Shown here piece after piece: positions 24,933-33,967 of a stretch of 64,000 bases of DNA. Within the stretch, counting starts at the first letter, position 1; each line of letters starts with the position of its first letter. The notes beneath the pieces are model-generated. The model was not told the DNA's origin. It saw nothing but the letters and a program-made list of their open reading frames with translations, and did not search any database. Source of the DNA: JADJRH01 sp046351455 (lineage in GTDB: Bacteria; Myxococcota_A; Polyangia; Polyangiales; Polyangiaceae); contig JAXLYM010000033.1 in the NCBI GenBank assembly GCA_046351455.1, positions 16,910-80,909 of the forward strand, in the 5' to 3' direction. Position numbers and translations under genes: made by a program.

Positions 24933-25597
24933 ACACGGCCCCTCGCAGCAAACTGGCACGTTCGATCCCCTCGTTCGCGGCGGCGCTGGGCGTGCTCTCG
25001 GCCGCGGCGATCGCGCTCGCACAGGCCCCTTCCGGGACGGCGGCGGCGACGGGGACCGCGGCGCCTTCGGGGGCTCCGGACGCGCGCCCTCCGGCCGTCA
25101 CGGCGGAGGAATACACGTGGCCGACGGAGGCCTCCGCGGAGCCGACGGACGCGGAGTTCGACGCGGCGGCGACGCTCAAGATCCGGGACAATCCGTACGA
25201 GAAGGCGTCGTTCAGCGCGCCGCGGGTGTGCTACGCGCGGGTGGTGCGCGAGTGGGTGCGGCTCCGGTGCGACGCGACGAGCGAGGACACGTCGTACGGG
25301 GTCGTCTGGGGCCTCGCGGGGGACACGTCGTCGCTCAAGGCCAGGATGCCACTGCGCGCCACGCTGGAGCCCAACAAGACCCCCGGCGACTTCTTCAGCG
25401 AGTCGAAGCGTCAGATGGGCGCCTACGTGACCCTGGCGTTCCAGGTGAAGCCGGGCGCCGCGTTCCTCGCCGATCTGGACGAGATGGGGTGGGATTTCGG
25501 CGGCTGGGGCGACGCGTTCCTGTTCGTGCGACAGGCCGCCACCGTCGAGGTCTCGTGGGCCGCCGGAGAGAAGGCGCCCGCCATCCTCCTGCACTGA
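24929..25597 (+). CDS. Exported protein of unknown function, partner of the cytochrome
   Basis: A 222-residue protein with a signal peptide (SFAAALGVLSAAAIALAQAP), a Gly/Ala/Thr linker and a compact domain (SAPRVCYARVVREWVRLRCD, then MGAYVTLAFQVKPGAAFLAD and GWGDAFLFVRQAATVEVSWA). I do not recognise the domain. Two cysteines (VCYARV, LRCDAT) may form a disulfide. The ATG overlaps the stop of the dihaem protein by four bases, so the two are made together and may form a complex. Confidence 0.75.
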   Translation: MNTAPRSKLARSIPSFAAALGVLSAAAIALAQAPSGTAAATGTAAPSGAPDARPPAVTAEEYTWPTEASAEPTDAEFDAAATLKIRDNPYEKASFSAPRVCYARVVREWVRLRCDATSEDTSYGVVWGLAGDTSSLKARMPLRATLEPNKTPGDFFSESKRQMGAYVTLAFQVKPGAAFLADLDEMGWDFGGWGDAFLFVRQAATVEVSWAAGEKAPAILLH

Positions 25598-25606
25598 CAC
25601 GCTCCG

Positions 25607-26956
25607 CTAGGGAGACTGCCACTCTCCCAGATTGACCACCATCACGTCGTCGCTCCCCTCGGACTCCACGGTTCCGTCCGGCGTCTCGACCGCGGAGACG
25701 AAGGTGCCGGCGACGAGGACCTCGTCGTTCGGGCCGATCGCGAAGACCTGCGCCGAAGGCACCTCCGGGACCGACACCGTCTTCTGGAGCGCTCCGTCCG
25801 ATCCCCGGAGGCTCGCGACGAAGGTGCCGGACGGGAGCGTGTCCGTCTCGTTGTTGCGCCACGTGACGTGGAGGATGTCACCCTTCGAGTCGATGGCCGC
25901 GAGGCCGCCCTCCGTCGCGTCGCCGAGGACCGTTTGCCAGAGGACCTCTCCCGTCTTCGGGTCGCGCTTCTGCACGAACGGCTGCTCCTGCACGGGCGAC
26001 CCGGGCTGCCCGGGCTTCGTGAGCTGGTGGCCGGCCACGATCAGGTTCCCCTCGGGATCCAGGCTGACCGAAGCGCCCGTGTTCGAGTGGGACACGTGCT
26101 CCTCCCCGAACGACTCGGCCCAGAGCGGCTGTCCGTCGGGGCGCACGCGCGCGAGGAATCCCTGGCTGTACACCCCGTTCGTCTCCATGCTGCCGAGCGA
26201 CGCGCTGAACGTGTAATTGCCAGTCACGAACAGGTCGCCGTCGGGCCCGATCGCGAGCGCGCGCACGCCGGCGCGGGGCCACCAGCCCATCATCATCTGG
26301 CCGGCGATCACGCGCGAGTCCACCTTTCCGTCCGGCAGGAGCGTGAGGAAGAACAGGCCTTCATCGTCGATGCCCGCGACCACGAGCTCGCCGTCCGGCC
26401 GGAGCGCGATGGCCCCGCCGTACGCGTGGGTCATGAGCGGGTCCACCTGCACGGCCCACCGCGCTTTTCCCGTCGGGGCGAGGCGCGCCACGAAGACGTG
26501 CGGGATCGTCTCGTTGCCGGGCAATCCGTCGCCGAGCGCGAGGTTCTGTCCCATGTACGAGCCTGTCAGGTAGATATCGCCGGTCGCGTCGACGACGAGG
26601 CCGCCGCAGCTCACGGTGCCTCCGGCGTAGCGCTGCGCGAACACCGTGGCTCCGTCGGGCGCGAGCTTGGTGACGAAGAGATCCGTGCCGCTGCCGCCGG
26701 GCTTCGGGCCGCCGCCGAGGTCCGCGTCGCCGGTGGAGGTGCCGCACAGGATCACGTTGCCGTCCGCGTCGTAGGCGGCGGCCGTGACGGCCTGATCGAG
26801 CGTCCCGCCGAAGTGCCGGGTGAACGGCGCGGGCTCGTGGGTCTTCACCGGCGTGCCCTCGTAGACGACGTTTCCACAGCCGAGGACCAGCGTGGCGGCG
26901 AGGGGCAGCGCTCTCTCGAAAACGGGACGAAGCGAGGCAAGTCGAGGCGTCTTCAT
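25607..26956 (-). CDS. Beta-propeller lipoprotein (SBBP/NHL-like repeats)
   Basis: A 449-residue lipoprotein (signal LPLAATLVLGCGNVV). Seven or so repeats of the pattern DADGNVILCGTSTG, DATGDIYLTGSYMG, RPDGELVVAGIDDE, GPDGDLFVTGNYTF, DPEGNLIVAGHQLT and GPNDEVLVAGTFVS form a propeller, as in SBBP or delta-60 repeat proteins common in myxobacteria. Their function is not known; surface exposure is likely. The start at MKTPRLASLR gives the signal peptide directly. It converges on the preceding gene with nine bases between. Confidence 0.82.
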   Translation of the reverse strand: MKTPRLASLRPVFERALPLAATLVLGCGNVVYEGTPVKTHEPAPFTRHFGGTLDQAVTAAAYDADGNVILCGTSTGDADLGGGPKPGGSGTDLFVTKLAPDGATVFAQRYAGGTVSCGGLVVDATGDIYLTGSYMGQNLALGDGLPGNETIPHVFVARLAPTGKARWAVQVDPLMTHAYGGAIALRPDGELVVAGIDDEGLFFLTLLPDGKVDSRVIAGQMMMGWWPRAGVRALAIGPDGDLFVTGNYTFSASLGSMETNGVYSQGFLARVRPDGQPLWAESFGEEHVSHSNTGASVSLDPEGNLIVAGHQLTKPGQPGSPVQEQPFVQKRDPKTGEVLWQTVLGDATEGGLAAIDSKGDILHVTWRNNETDTLPSGTFVASLRGSDGALQKTVSVPEVPSAQVFAIGPNDEVLVAGTFVSAVETPDGTVESEGSDDVMVVNLGEWQSP

Positions 26957-27035
26957 GCCCGAACGGTAGCGTCCTTGCGCCGCGCCGCCGCTTAAACGGC
27001 CCTTAATCGCGCGCGAGTTGCGGTAGAGTGGAGGC

Positions 27036-28595
27036 GTGAGCCCGGTGGTCGTGGAGCGCGCGGTGGCGGATGGGGTCCTCTCCGAAGGGCGGCCCCTCCG
27101 GCCCGGTGTGCTCAAGGTTTATCGCGGGGTGGACTCCGGGGGATCGTTTTCGGCTCCTTCGGGCGCGGGGGCACCGGCGGGGCCGTATCGACTCTGGCCT
27201 CGGAGCCCCTCCGGGGACGACTCCGCACCTCCCAGGATCGTCGTTCTTCGGGATGCGACAGACTGGATCGTGGAGGATCCATCGAATCGCGAACGCTTCC
27301 TGCGGCAGGCTCGCGCGCGACTCGGGCTCTCGGGGGGGCCGGCGCCGGCGCTCTTGCATACGCTCGGGCGGGAGGCGACTCTGCTCGTGACCGTGGAGGA
27401 GCACCTCGCGGGGGCCTCGCTCGCGCGGCTGCTTCTGGCGCATCAGAAGAAGCGGAACAGCCGCGTTCCGGTGCACGTGGCGCTCGCGATCGGACAGGCG
27501 CTGCTCCCGCTCTTCATCGAGGCCAATCGCATCGGCGCCGATCTGATGATGGACACGACCCGCGTGCTGGTCGGTCCGGACGGGCAGGTGCGCGCGCGGC
27601 CGCGGCTCCTCCGGACGGCGCCGGACGAGGCGGTCCCGCACATCGTGTTTGGCTGGATCGACGCTGAATACGCCGCGCCGGAGCTGGTGCTCGAAGGCCG
27701 GCCGGGCCCGCGGAGCGGCATGTTCACGCTCGGGATGATGCTCTACGAGATGCTCGCGGGCGCCTCCCCCCGCGACCTGCCGAAGCCCGTGCGACACGCC
27801 CCCATCGAGCGGGCGTCACGGCTGGAGTTTCCGCCGCTCGTGCGCCAGCGCAAAGAGGTGCACCCGGCCATCTCGGATCTGGTGCGGCGGTGCCTCGCGC
27901 GCGATCCGGAGCGGCGATTCGCGTCGTTCCGGCACCTCGCGGCGGCCTTCACGAGCGTCACGTCCCTCGTCCCGCCGGCCGGAGCGCCGGAGATCCGCGA
28001 GCACGTGTATCGGATGTTGCCGCCCGCGGAGATCGACACGATGCCCGCGGCGCAGATCCCCGCGGCGCCGTGGGATCTGCCCAACCTGAAGCTGCGCCCC
28101 ATCGAGATCGATCGCGACTCGCGCGAGCCCCACGGGACGCCGGACGCGCGCGGCCCCGCGGCGATGGTGCCAGTCGGAGGCCGCCTGCTCGTCGATCCGC
28201 GGCCGGTCACGCGCGCCGAGATGCTTCGCTTCTGCGGCGTCACGGGCACGCCGCTGCCGCCGCATTTCGAGGACGTGGCGGCGGTCTCGGGCGAAGATGC
28301 CTGTACGTACGTGCCAGTCGAGCTCGCCGCCGCGTACGCCCGCTGGGCCGGAAAGAGGCTCCCGACCGAGACCGAATGGGACCAGGCCATGCTCGAAATC
28401 GGGCCCGCCGAGCTCGGCGCCGGCGCGGTGTGGGAGTGGACATCGTCGCTCCACGAGAAGCTCGGCCACGTGATCCGCGGCGGGCGCTGGCGCGATCGAC
28501 CGGGGCTCGCGCCTTCGCCGAAGAACCGCTCGTTCGCCGTGGCCGCCGCGCCGGACCTGGGGTTTCGCGCGGTTCGCGACGTGACACGAGGATGA
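27036..28595 (+). CDS. Pseudokinase fused to FGE/SUMF1-like domain
   Basis: A 519-residue protein starting with GTG after a GTGGAGG site. Residues of about 25-310 follow the layout of a Hanks-type Ser/Thr kinase: YAAPELVLEGRP with the APE motif, SGMFTLGMMLYEMLAGASP and RRCLARDPERRFASFRHLAA. The catalytic loop HRD and the DFG motif are absent; the matching stretch is IGADLMMDTTRVLVGPDG. So it is probably inactive as a kinase. Residues of about 375-515 resemble the formylglycine-generating-enzyme fold (RWAGKRLPTETEWDQAM, GAVWEWTSS, VIRGGRWRD, LGFRAVRDV). A role as a binding or signalling scaffold is inferred. Kinase-FGE fusions with active kinases are known in myxobacteria. Confidence 0.78.
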   Translation: MSPVVVERAVADGVLSEGRPLRPGVLKVYRGVDSGGSFSAPSGAGAPAGPYRLWPRSPSGDDSAPPRIVVLRDATDWIVEDPSNRERFLRQARARLGLSGGPAPALLHTLGREATLLVTVEEHLAGASLARLLLAHQKKRNSRVPVHVALAIGQALLPLFIEANRIGADLMMDTTRVLVGPDGQVRARPRLLRTAPDEAVPHIVFGWIDAEYAAPELVLEGRPGPRSGMFTLGMMLYEMLAGASPRDLPKPVRHAPIERASRLEFPPLVRQRKEVHPAISDLVRRCLARDPERRFASFRHLAAAFTSVTSLVPPAGAPEIREHVYRMLPPAEIDTMPAAQIPAAPWDLPNLKLRPIEIDRDSREPHGTPDARGPAAMVPVGGRLLVDPRPVTRAEMLRFCGVTGTPLPPHFEDVAAVSGEDACTYVPVELAAAYARWAGKRLPTETEWDQAMLEIGPAELGAGAVWEWTSSLHEKLGHVIRGGRWRDRPGLAPSPKNRSFAVAAAPDLGFRAVRDVTRG

Positions 28596-28666
28596 CAATT
28601 CGTAGCTCGCTCGGAGGGGCGAAAACACTTGACGCGGAGCGCGGGAGTCTCTGTCCTGATCGCGCC

Positions 28667-30166
28667 ATGAACCGAGCTTCCTCTTCTTCGGTCTTCGCGG
28701 CCCTCGCGGCCCTCCCTCTGGCCCTCTCGCTCGCCGCGTGCGCTCAAGGGAGGATCGTTGTCGAGGGCGGCTCCTCCTCCGGCGGGAGCACGGGCGGACA
28801 GACGAGCACGGGCGGCTCCACGGGCGGCACCACCATGACGACGAGCACCACGTCGACGGGCCCGTGCACGACCGAGGCGGAGTGCGCGAGCTTCGGGGAC
28901 GCGTGCAACAAGGGCGCGTGCATCAACGGCGCGTGCAGCACGCTCCCCTCGGCGGACGGCGCGCCCTGTGACGACGGCAAGCAGTGCACGCAGAACGACA
29001 CGTGCCTGAAGGGCGCGTGCGTGGGCGGCCCGCTGAAGACGTGCCCTTCGAGCGGCCCGTGCACGATCGGTTATTGCGACACCACGATCGACGCGTGCGT
29101 GCAGAAGCCCGGGAACGACGGCTCCTTCTGCAACCTCGGAGATCCGTGCGTCACGCTCGCGGGGTGCGTCGCGGGCGTGTGCCAGCCCTCGCAGGTGAAG
29201 GACTGCTCGTACCTCAACTCGGTCTGCGGCGTCGGTTATTGCGACCCGGTGAAGGGCTGTCAGGCGATGCCCACCAACGACGGCACGCCGTGCGACGACA
29301 ATCAATTCTGCACGGTGAATGACCAGTGCGTGATGGGCCAATGCGCGGGCATGCCGAACCCGTGCGGCATCCAGGTGAACGACCCGTGCAAGACGGCCAC
29401 GTGCAACGAGGCGCAGAAGACGTGCGTGGTCGTCCCGGGCAACGACGGCGCCGTCTGCGACGACGGCAACACGTGCACGAGCGGTGAGAAGTGCTCGGCG
29501 GGCACGTGCCTCGGCGGCCAGCCCGCGAACAACGGCCTCGCCTGCGACGACGCGAACGGCTGCACGGCCGGCACCTCGTGCGTCAACGGAGCCTGCGGCA
29601 ACGCGCAGTCGGAGATCATGGCCTGTATCGACGGTGACAGTTGCTGCCCGGCCGGCTGCGCGAACGACAAGGACTGCCTCTATTGGGCGAGCGGCGTGCA
29701 GACCAACGTGCCAGTCGCGACTCTCACCGGCTGGACGCAGTGCTTCCAGGGCCCGTACGACGGCAGCATGCAGATGAGCACGTTGCTCCAGCAGTGCAGC
29801 GGGCAAAAGCTCTTGATGGCGTGCCGCCCGACCGGGGCGTCGGCGCTGTCGGTGCTCGCGATGGGCGCGCGGGCGGACGTGCTGTACGACTGCGGGCAGA
29901 GCGGGAATTGCTCGCACGACGGAAACGGCGTGGCCTGGTATTACAGCGACAGCTATTCGTGGGGCTTCGCGCCCGGCGGCAGCCCGGTGAACCGCAACAG
30001 CTGCGACATCGTGGACAGCCAGACGTACCCCGGCGGCGGCGCGTCGGACGGCGATCTCCGCATCTGCTGGCACTCGGGCGGCGGCTTCCTCGCGAGCGGC
30101 TGGCGCTGCGGAAAGCCGGATTTCCTGGGCAGCACGTACGAGCGGCTCGTCTTCCAGGCCAACTGA
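28667..30166 (+). CDS. Cys-rich repeat lipoprotein
   Basis: A 499-residue lipoprotein (signal ALPLALSLAACAQG). After a Gly/Ser/Thr linker, residues of about 65-320 are about eight Cys-rich repeats of the pattern C..ND.C..G.C..G, for example CDDGKQCTQNDTCLKGACVG and CDDNQFCTVNDQCVMGQCAG, typical of myxobacterial surface proteins. A separate C-terminal domain of about 165 residues (LTGWTQCFQGPYDGSM, KLLMACRPTGASALSVLAMG, DGDLRICWHSGGGFLASGWR) is conserved-looking but not one I can name. Probably an outer-surface binding or adhesion protein. Confidence 0.8.
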   Translation: MNRASSSSVFAALAALPLALSLAACAQGRIVVEGGSSSGGSTGGQTSTGGSTGGTTMTTSTTSTGPCTTEAECASFGDACNKGACINGACSTLPSADGAPCDDGKQCTQNDTCLKGACVGGPLKTCPSSGPCTIGYCDTTIDACVQKPGNDGSFCNLGDPCVTLAGCVAGVCQPSQVKDCSYLNSVCGVGYCDPVKGCQAMPTNDGTPCDDNQFCTVNDQCVMGQCAGMPNPCGIQVNDPCKTATCNEAQKTCVVVPGNDGAVCDDGNTCTSGEKCSAGTCLGGQPANNGLACDDANGCTAGTSCVNGACGNAQSEIMACIDGDSCCPAGCANDKDCLYWASGVQTNVPVATLTGWTQCFQGPYDGSMQMSTLLQQCSGQKLLMACRPTGASALSVLAMGARADVLYDCGQSGNCSHDGNGVAWYYSDSYSWGFAPGGSPVNRNSCDIVDSQTYPGGGASDGDLRICWHSGGGFLASGWRCGKPDFLGSTYERLVFQAN

Positions 30167-30234
30167 CCCTCTTTGGCGGACTCGACAATTCGAGGCGACT
30201 CGGCACCAGAAGGCAACATCGCCGTTATATGGGG

Positions 30235-30260
30235 TTTACAAGGGGGCTCCGCCCCCTCGT
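30235..30260. repeat. 26-base hairpin element, copy 1
   Basis: The element TTTACA-AGGGGGC-TCC-GCCCCCT-CGT has a seven-base-pair perfect stem and a three-base loop. A copy in the opposite orientation, with 25 of 26 bases identical, lies at 34095-34120. It sits 68 bases after the Cys-rich lipoprotein gene and could end transcription, but lacks a T-run. Confidence 0.65.
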
Positions 30261-30367
30261 ATCACTCCCCCGAAGACGACCCCTCCACGCGACTGACCAC
30301 CTCGGGTGGCATTCGGCACGTCCAGACCGATTGACTCCGTCCAGGGCACGGGGCACATCTGGGCGAC

Positions 30368-31504
30368 ATGCTTCCTGGCGACAGCAGCGCGCGGCGGTTC
30401 GTGGTGGCCGCGCTTCGGACCGCGGGGCTCGCGCTCGTGCTCGCGGGCGGGGACGCGGCGGCGGACGGGCGGACGGCGTCGCTCGGGTGGGTGCGCGCGC
30501 CCGGGGCCGAGGCGTGCATCGGCGCCGGGGAGCTGTCGCGGGCCGTGGAGTCGCGCCTCGGGCGGGAGTCCTTGGTGTCCGCGTCGCGCGCGGAGGTGTC
30601 GATCGAGGGGCAGATCGCGAAGCTCGCGGGGCGTCCCGGGTGGCAGGTGACGCTGACGGTGGCGGACGCGACCGGCAAGGTGCTCGGGACGCGGTCGTTC
30701 GAGCGGGAGGCGACGGAGTGCCGCGCGGTCGACGAAGACGTGGTGCTCACGGTCGCGCTGCTCGTGGACCCGGACGCGGCCCTCGCGGCGACGACGAAGA
30801 CGGCCCCGGTGACCTCGGCGCCTCCAGCGAGCTCGGCACCTCCAGCAAACTCGGCGCCTCCGGCAAACTCGGCACCTCCAGCAAACTCGACACATCCGGC
30901 AAGCTCGGCACCTCCGGCAAACTCGGCACCTGTGGGAAACAAGGCCCCTCCCCCGCCTGCGGGTGACGCGGCGGGCGGGAAGAGACGCTGGAACGCCTCT
31001 TTTCTGGTGGGCGCGGTCGCGTCGATGGGGAGGTTGCCGGACGTGGGATTCGGCGCGCAGATTCGGTCGCTCATCACGCCCGTGCCGGTGTTCGCGTTTC
31101 AGATCGGCGGGTCCGTGTGGGCGCCGCAGACGGGCACCTTCGGCGGGGAAGGTGGGCAGTTCCTGCTCGCGCTCGGGGCGCTCTCCGTGTGTCCGCTCAC
31201 CGGCGTGGAGCGCGGGTTTCGGTACGCGGCGTGCGCCGGGGCCGAGGCGGGGCTCCTGCGCGCGGGGGGCGTCGGCTTCCCCATCGCCGCGCAGAAGAAC
31301 AACGCGGTCGTGAACGGCGTGCTGGAGGCGCGCGTCGTGCGGGCGTTCGCGGGCGCGTTCGCCGGGTCCCTGGGGATCGGGCTCGCGGTGCCCTTTCTCC
31401 CGCGGCAGTTCTATTACCTGGACGCGCAGGGGGCCGAGCGCGAAGTGTACGAGATGGCGCCCGTCGTCGGGAGCGTCGACGTGATGGTCGGCTTCGATCT
31501 GTGA
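30368..31504 (+). CDS. Exported protein with Pro/Ala/Ser repeats and barrel-like C-terminus
   Basis: A 378-residue protein with a signal-like start (ALRTAGLALVLAGGDAAADG). The N-terminal domain (about 35-135) is unknown, with SLGWVRAPGAEACIGAGELS and GWQVTLTVADATGKVLGTRS. A linker of six-residue repeats, SAPPAN, is encoded by an 18-base tandem repeat at about 30826-30938. The C-terminal 170 residues alternate hydrophobic and polar residues and end in MVGFDL, as in small outer-membrane barrels. This arrangement is common in myxobacteria, but the function is unknown. The stop overlaps a GTG of the following repeat-coded small frame. Confidence 0.7.
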   Translation: MLPGDSSARRFVVAALRTAGLALVLAGGDAAADGRTASLGWVRAPGAEACIGAGELSRAVESRLGRESLVSASRAEVSIEGQIAKLAGRPGWQVTLTVADATGKVLGTRSFEREATECRAVDEDVVLTVALLVDPDAALAATTKTAPVTSAPPASSAPPANSAPPANSAPPANSTHPASSAPPANSAPVGNKAPPPPAGDAAGGKRRWNASFLVGAVASMGRLPDVGFGAQIRSLITPVPVFAFQIGGSVWAPQTGTFGGEGGQFLLALGALSVCPLTGVERGFRYAACAGAEAGLLRAGGVGFPIAAQKNNAVVNGVLEARVVRAFAGAFAGSLGIGLAVPFLPRQFYYLDAQGAEREVYEMAPVVGSVDVMVGFDL

Positions 31505-31713
31505 GCGGGTTCCGGGCGAAAGCGGCGCGCGCAAAAGCGCCGCAGGCGAAAGCGCCGCGGGCGAAAGCGCCGCAGACGAAAGCGCCGCGGGCGAAAGCGC
31601 CGCAGACGAAAACGCCGCAGGCGACGGCGCCGGAATACATGCTGATACAAGAAACGGGGAGCCGCTTCAAAAACGGGGGGAGGCGGCGCCATTCATCGGC
31701 GCCCCGGTCCTGA
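31501..31713 (+). CDS. Possible small repeat-coded protein (AKAPQ repeats)
   Basis: A frame of 70 residues starts with a GTG overlapping the stop of the preceding gene (GTGA). Its first half is a 15-base tandem repeat, giving AKAPR/AKAPQ units about eight times, followed by a less repetitive tail. The repeat resembles the Lys/Ala/Pro tails of histone-H1-like proteins. It may equally be a non-coding tandem repeat; coupling to the gene upstream is the only support for translation. Confidence 0.3.
   Translation: MSGFRAKAARAKAPQAKAPRAKAPQTKAPRAKAPQTKTPQATAPEYMLIQETGSRFKNGGRRRHSSAPRS
31515..31632. repeat. 15-base tandem repeat, about 8 units
   Basis: Units of GCGAAAGCGCCGCGG and GCGAAAGCGCCGCAG or GACGAAAGCGCCGCAG alternate over about 118 bases between the barrel-like protein and the ECF sigma factor gene. 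The period of 15 keeps one reading frame open on each strand. Confidence 0.8.
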
Positions 31714-31715
31714 CC

Positions 31716-32297
31716 ATGCTCCTCGCCCGCTCGCCCGATGAGACGCCTTCCCCTCCCTCGCAGGAGGAATTCGAGGCGATCTTCCGGGCGCACGCGCCGT
31801 ACGTGTGGCGCGTGCTGCGGCGGCTCGGGGTGGCGGCGGCGGACGTGGAGGACGTGTGCCAGGAGGTGTTCCTGGTGGTGCACCGGCGGTGGGCCAGCTT
31901 TCACGGCGGCTCGGCGATGCGCACGTGGATTTACGGCATCGCGACGCGCGTGGCCTCCGAGCACCGGCGCCGCCCGTACCGTCGCAACGAGTCGGCGGCG
32001 GGCGAGGATCTGCAGGAGGTCGCGATCGAAGAGGAGCACGACGAGCGGCTGGATCGGCGCCGCGCGCTGGACCTTCTCGACGCGGCGCTGGAAAAGCTGG
32101 ACGAGGACAAGCGGGCGGTGTTCGTGCTCTTCGAGGTCGAGGAGATGCCCATGAACGAGGTGGCCGCGGCGGTGGGCTGTCCGGCGCAGACGGCGTACGC
32201 GCGCCTCTATGCGGCGCGGCGGATCGTGTCGGCCGAGATGGCTCGTCTCGCGGGCCGTGACGGGGAGCGTCCCCCCGAGAAAAGGAGCGCGCGGTGA
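31716..32297 (+). CDS. ECF-type RNA polymerase sigma factor
   Basis: A 193-residue sigma-70-family factor with region 2 (FEAIFRAHAPYVWRVLRRLG, VEDVCQEVFLVVHRRWASF, MRTWIYGIATRVASEHRRR) and region 4 (LEKLDEDKRAVFVLFEVEEM, MNEVAAAVGCPAQTAYARLY). It directs RNA polymerase to a small regulon, probably an envelope stress response. Its stop overlaps the GTG of the next gene, a membrane protein that is the likely anti-sigma or partner. Its target promoters are not known. Confidence 0.93.
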   Translation: MLLARSPDETPSPPSQEEFEAIFRAHAPYVWRVLRRLGVAAADVEDVCQEVFLVVHRRWASFHGGSAMRTWIYGIATRVASEHRRRPYRRNESAAGEDLQEVAIEEEHDERLDRRRALDLLDAALEKLDEDKRAVFVLFEVEEMPMNEVAAAVGCPAQTAYARLYAARRIVSAEMARLAGRDGERPPEKRSAR

Positions 32298-33349
32298 GCA
32301 TCGACAAAGATCCGGAGCGCCTGCTCGACGGCAATTCGGCGGGGGACGGAGAGGCCTTGTTGCGGACGGCGCTCCGCGAGGCGCGCGCGGAGGTGTCGCC
32401 CGAGGACGCGGTGACGCGGATGCTCGCGCGGTTCCCGATCGGGCCCGGTCCCGGCGGACATGGGGGGCCCGGCGGAGACGGGGGTTCCGGCGGACACGGC
32501 ACCTCCGGGGGTGGGGTTTCCAAGCTCGGTGTCGGGAAGGGGGCTGTCGCGAAAGGGGCTGTTGCGAAGGCGGCGGCGGTGGGCGGCAGCGGAGCGGCAG
32601 TGATGGGCGGCGGGGGCGCGGCGGCGGTGACCGGCGCGGCGGCGATGGGGCCTCTCCTGTCCAGCATCGGAGTCGGGGCGCTCGCGGGGGTCGTGGTGTC
32701 GTTCGGATTGTGGGCCACCGGGGCGGATCTCGCGTCTCCAGGGGGAGGGCCGACGCCCGCCGTCGTCGCGGCGCAGGCCTCGGCGAGCGCGCGCGGGCCG
32801 GGCGGACTGGCACCTTCCGACAAGGCCTCTCCGCGCGACGAGCAGGCGACCTCCGCAGAGGCCTCTCCTGCACGAAACGGCGCTCCCATGGCGGCCGGCG
32901 CGGTCCCCTCGGACGGGCGTGGCGGCTCACTCGCTGGATCCGCCGCGAACCAGGGCGCCAACGCGAACGGCGCCGGCGGGTCTGCGAACGGCCCCAATGC
33001 CGCGAACACGACGAGCGACGCGAACGGCGCCGGTGACGCGAACGGCGCTCTCGGGGCGGGGGCCGCGGAAGAGACGGAGGGCGCGCTCCTCGCGCGGGCG
33101 CAATCGCTGGTGGGCAGCGATCCGTCCGGCGCGCTCGCGCTCACGGAGCAGCACCGCGCGAAGTTCCCGAGAGGGCCTCTCGGCCAAGAGCGGGAGTTCA
33201 TCGCGATCAGCGCGCTCGTGAAGATGGGCCGCACCGCCGACGCCCGCGCCCGCGCGGACGCGTTCCTCGCGGCCAATCCGAGCTCCGCGCACCGCCGGAG
33301 GCTCGCGGTGATCGTCCCCGGCCTCCCCGCCGAGCCGGACGGGCATTGA
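32294..33349 (+). CDS. Single-span membrane protein, probable anti-sigma partner
   Basis: A 351-residue protein starting with GTG that overlaps the sigma-factor stop by four bases. The N-terminal 60 residues are soluble (ERLLDGNSAGDGEALLRTAL), followed by a Gly-rich linker and one hydrophobic span (GPLLSSIGVGALAGVVVSFG). A long Ala/Gly/Asn-rich outer part ends in a helical repeat-like domain (ALLARAQSLVGSDPSGALAL, AISALVKMGRTADARARADA) resembling a TPR pair. There is no zinc-binding HxxxCxxC motif. The role as regulator of the sigma factor is inferred from coupling and layout. Confidence 0.72.
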   Translation: MSIDKDPERLLDGNSAGDGEALLRTALREARAEVSPEDAVTRMLARFPIGPGPGGHGGPGGDGGSGGHGTSGGGVSKLGVGKGAVAKGAVAKAAAVGGSGAAVMGGGGAAAVTGAAAMGPLLSSIGVGALAGVVVSFGLWATGADLASPGGGPTPAVVAAQASASARGPGGLAPSDKASPRDEQATSAEASPARNGAPMAAGAVPSDGRGGSLAGSAANQGANANGAGGSANGPNAANTTSDANGAGDANGALGAGAAEETEGALLARAQSLVGSDPSGALALTEQHRAKFPRGPLGQEREFIAISALVKMGRTADARARADAFLAANPSSAHRRRLAVIVPGLPAEPDGH

Positions 33350-33427
33350 GAAAAAAAGAGAGCTCCTCTTTCAAGGTTTCAAAAGATCGGAAGCACGCTG
33401 CCATTCACGGGAGGACTCACCGAAAGG

Positions 33428-33967
33428 ATGGCTTTCAAGATGAGCTTCTCGATCCGAGAGTGGGCGCGTCGCGCCACGGCAGGGGCAATGGTTCTGAGCA
33501 TGTTTTCTCTCCCGGGCTGCATTGACAAGGTGCTTGTCGGCGGCGAGGCGGGCAACGGCGGGAGCTCCACCGGCACGTCCGCCGGGGGCGCGAGCGAAGG
33601 CGGAGCGAGCGCCTCGCAAGGCGGCGCCGAAGCGGGCGGCTCCATCGGCGCCGGCGGCGTCGCGATGGGCGGCGCCGAAGCGGGCGGCTCCGGCGGCTTC
33701 AGCGAAGGCGGCGCATCGATGGGCGGCGCGAGCGCGGGCGGCTCCAGCGCGGGCGGCTTCGGCGGCGGCGGCGGAATCGGCGGTGGCGGCGGCTTCGGCA
33801 TGGGTGGAGTCGGCGGCGACGGCTCCGGCGGCTTCGCGATGGGCGGCGCCGAAGCGGGCGGCTCCGGCGGCTTCGCCGAAGGCGGCGCGTCCATGGGCGG
33901 CGCCAGCGCGGGCGGCTCCGGCGGAGTCGGCGGCTCCGGCTTCGTCGCACCTCACCCGCGGAAATAG
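33428..33967 (+). CDS. Gly-rich repeat lipoprotein
   Basis: A 179-residue protein with a lipoprotein signal (ATAGAMVLSMFSLPGCIDK). The mature part is almost wholly Gly/Ala/Ser repeats (GGAEAGGSGGF, EGGASMGGASAGGS), encoded by imperfect DNA repeats. Such proteins are frequent in Polyangiales and have no known function; they may be cell-surface or matrix components. A GAAAGG site precedes the ATG. Confidence 0.65.
   Translation: MAFKMSFSIREWARRATAGAMVLSMFSLPGCIDKVLVGGEAGNGGSSTGTSAGGASEGGASASQGGAEAGGSIGAGGVAMGGAEAGGSGGFSEGGASMGGASAGGSSAGGFGGGGGIGGGGGFGMGGVGGDGSGGFAMGGAEAGGSGGFAEGGASMGGASAGGSGGVGGSGFVAPHPRK

Noticed and set aside
33353..33372. Short AAAGAG/CTCTTT hairpin as a terminator
   Set aside because: The six-base AT-rich stem is weak for such GC-rich DNA and no T-run follows.
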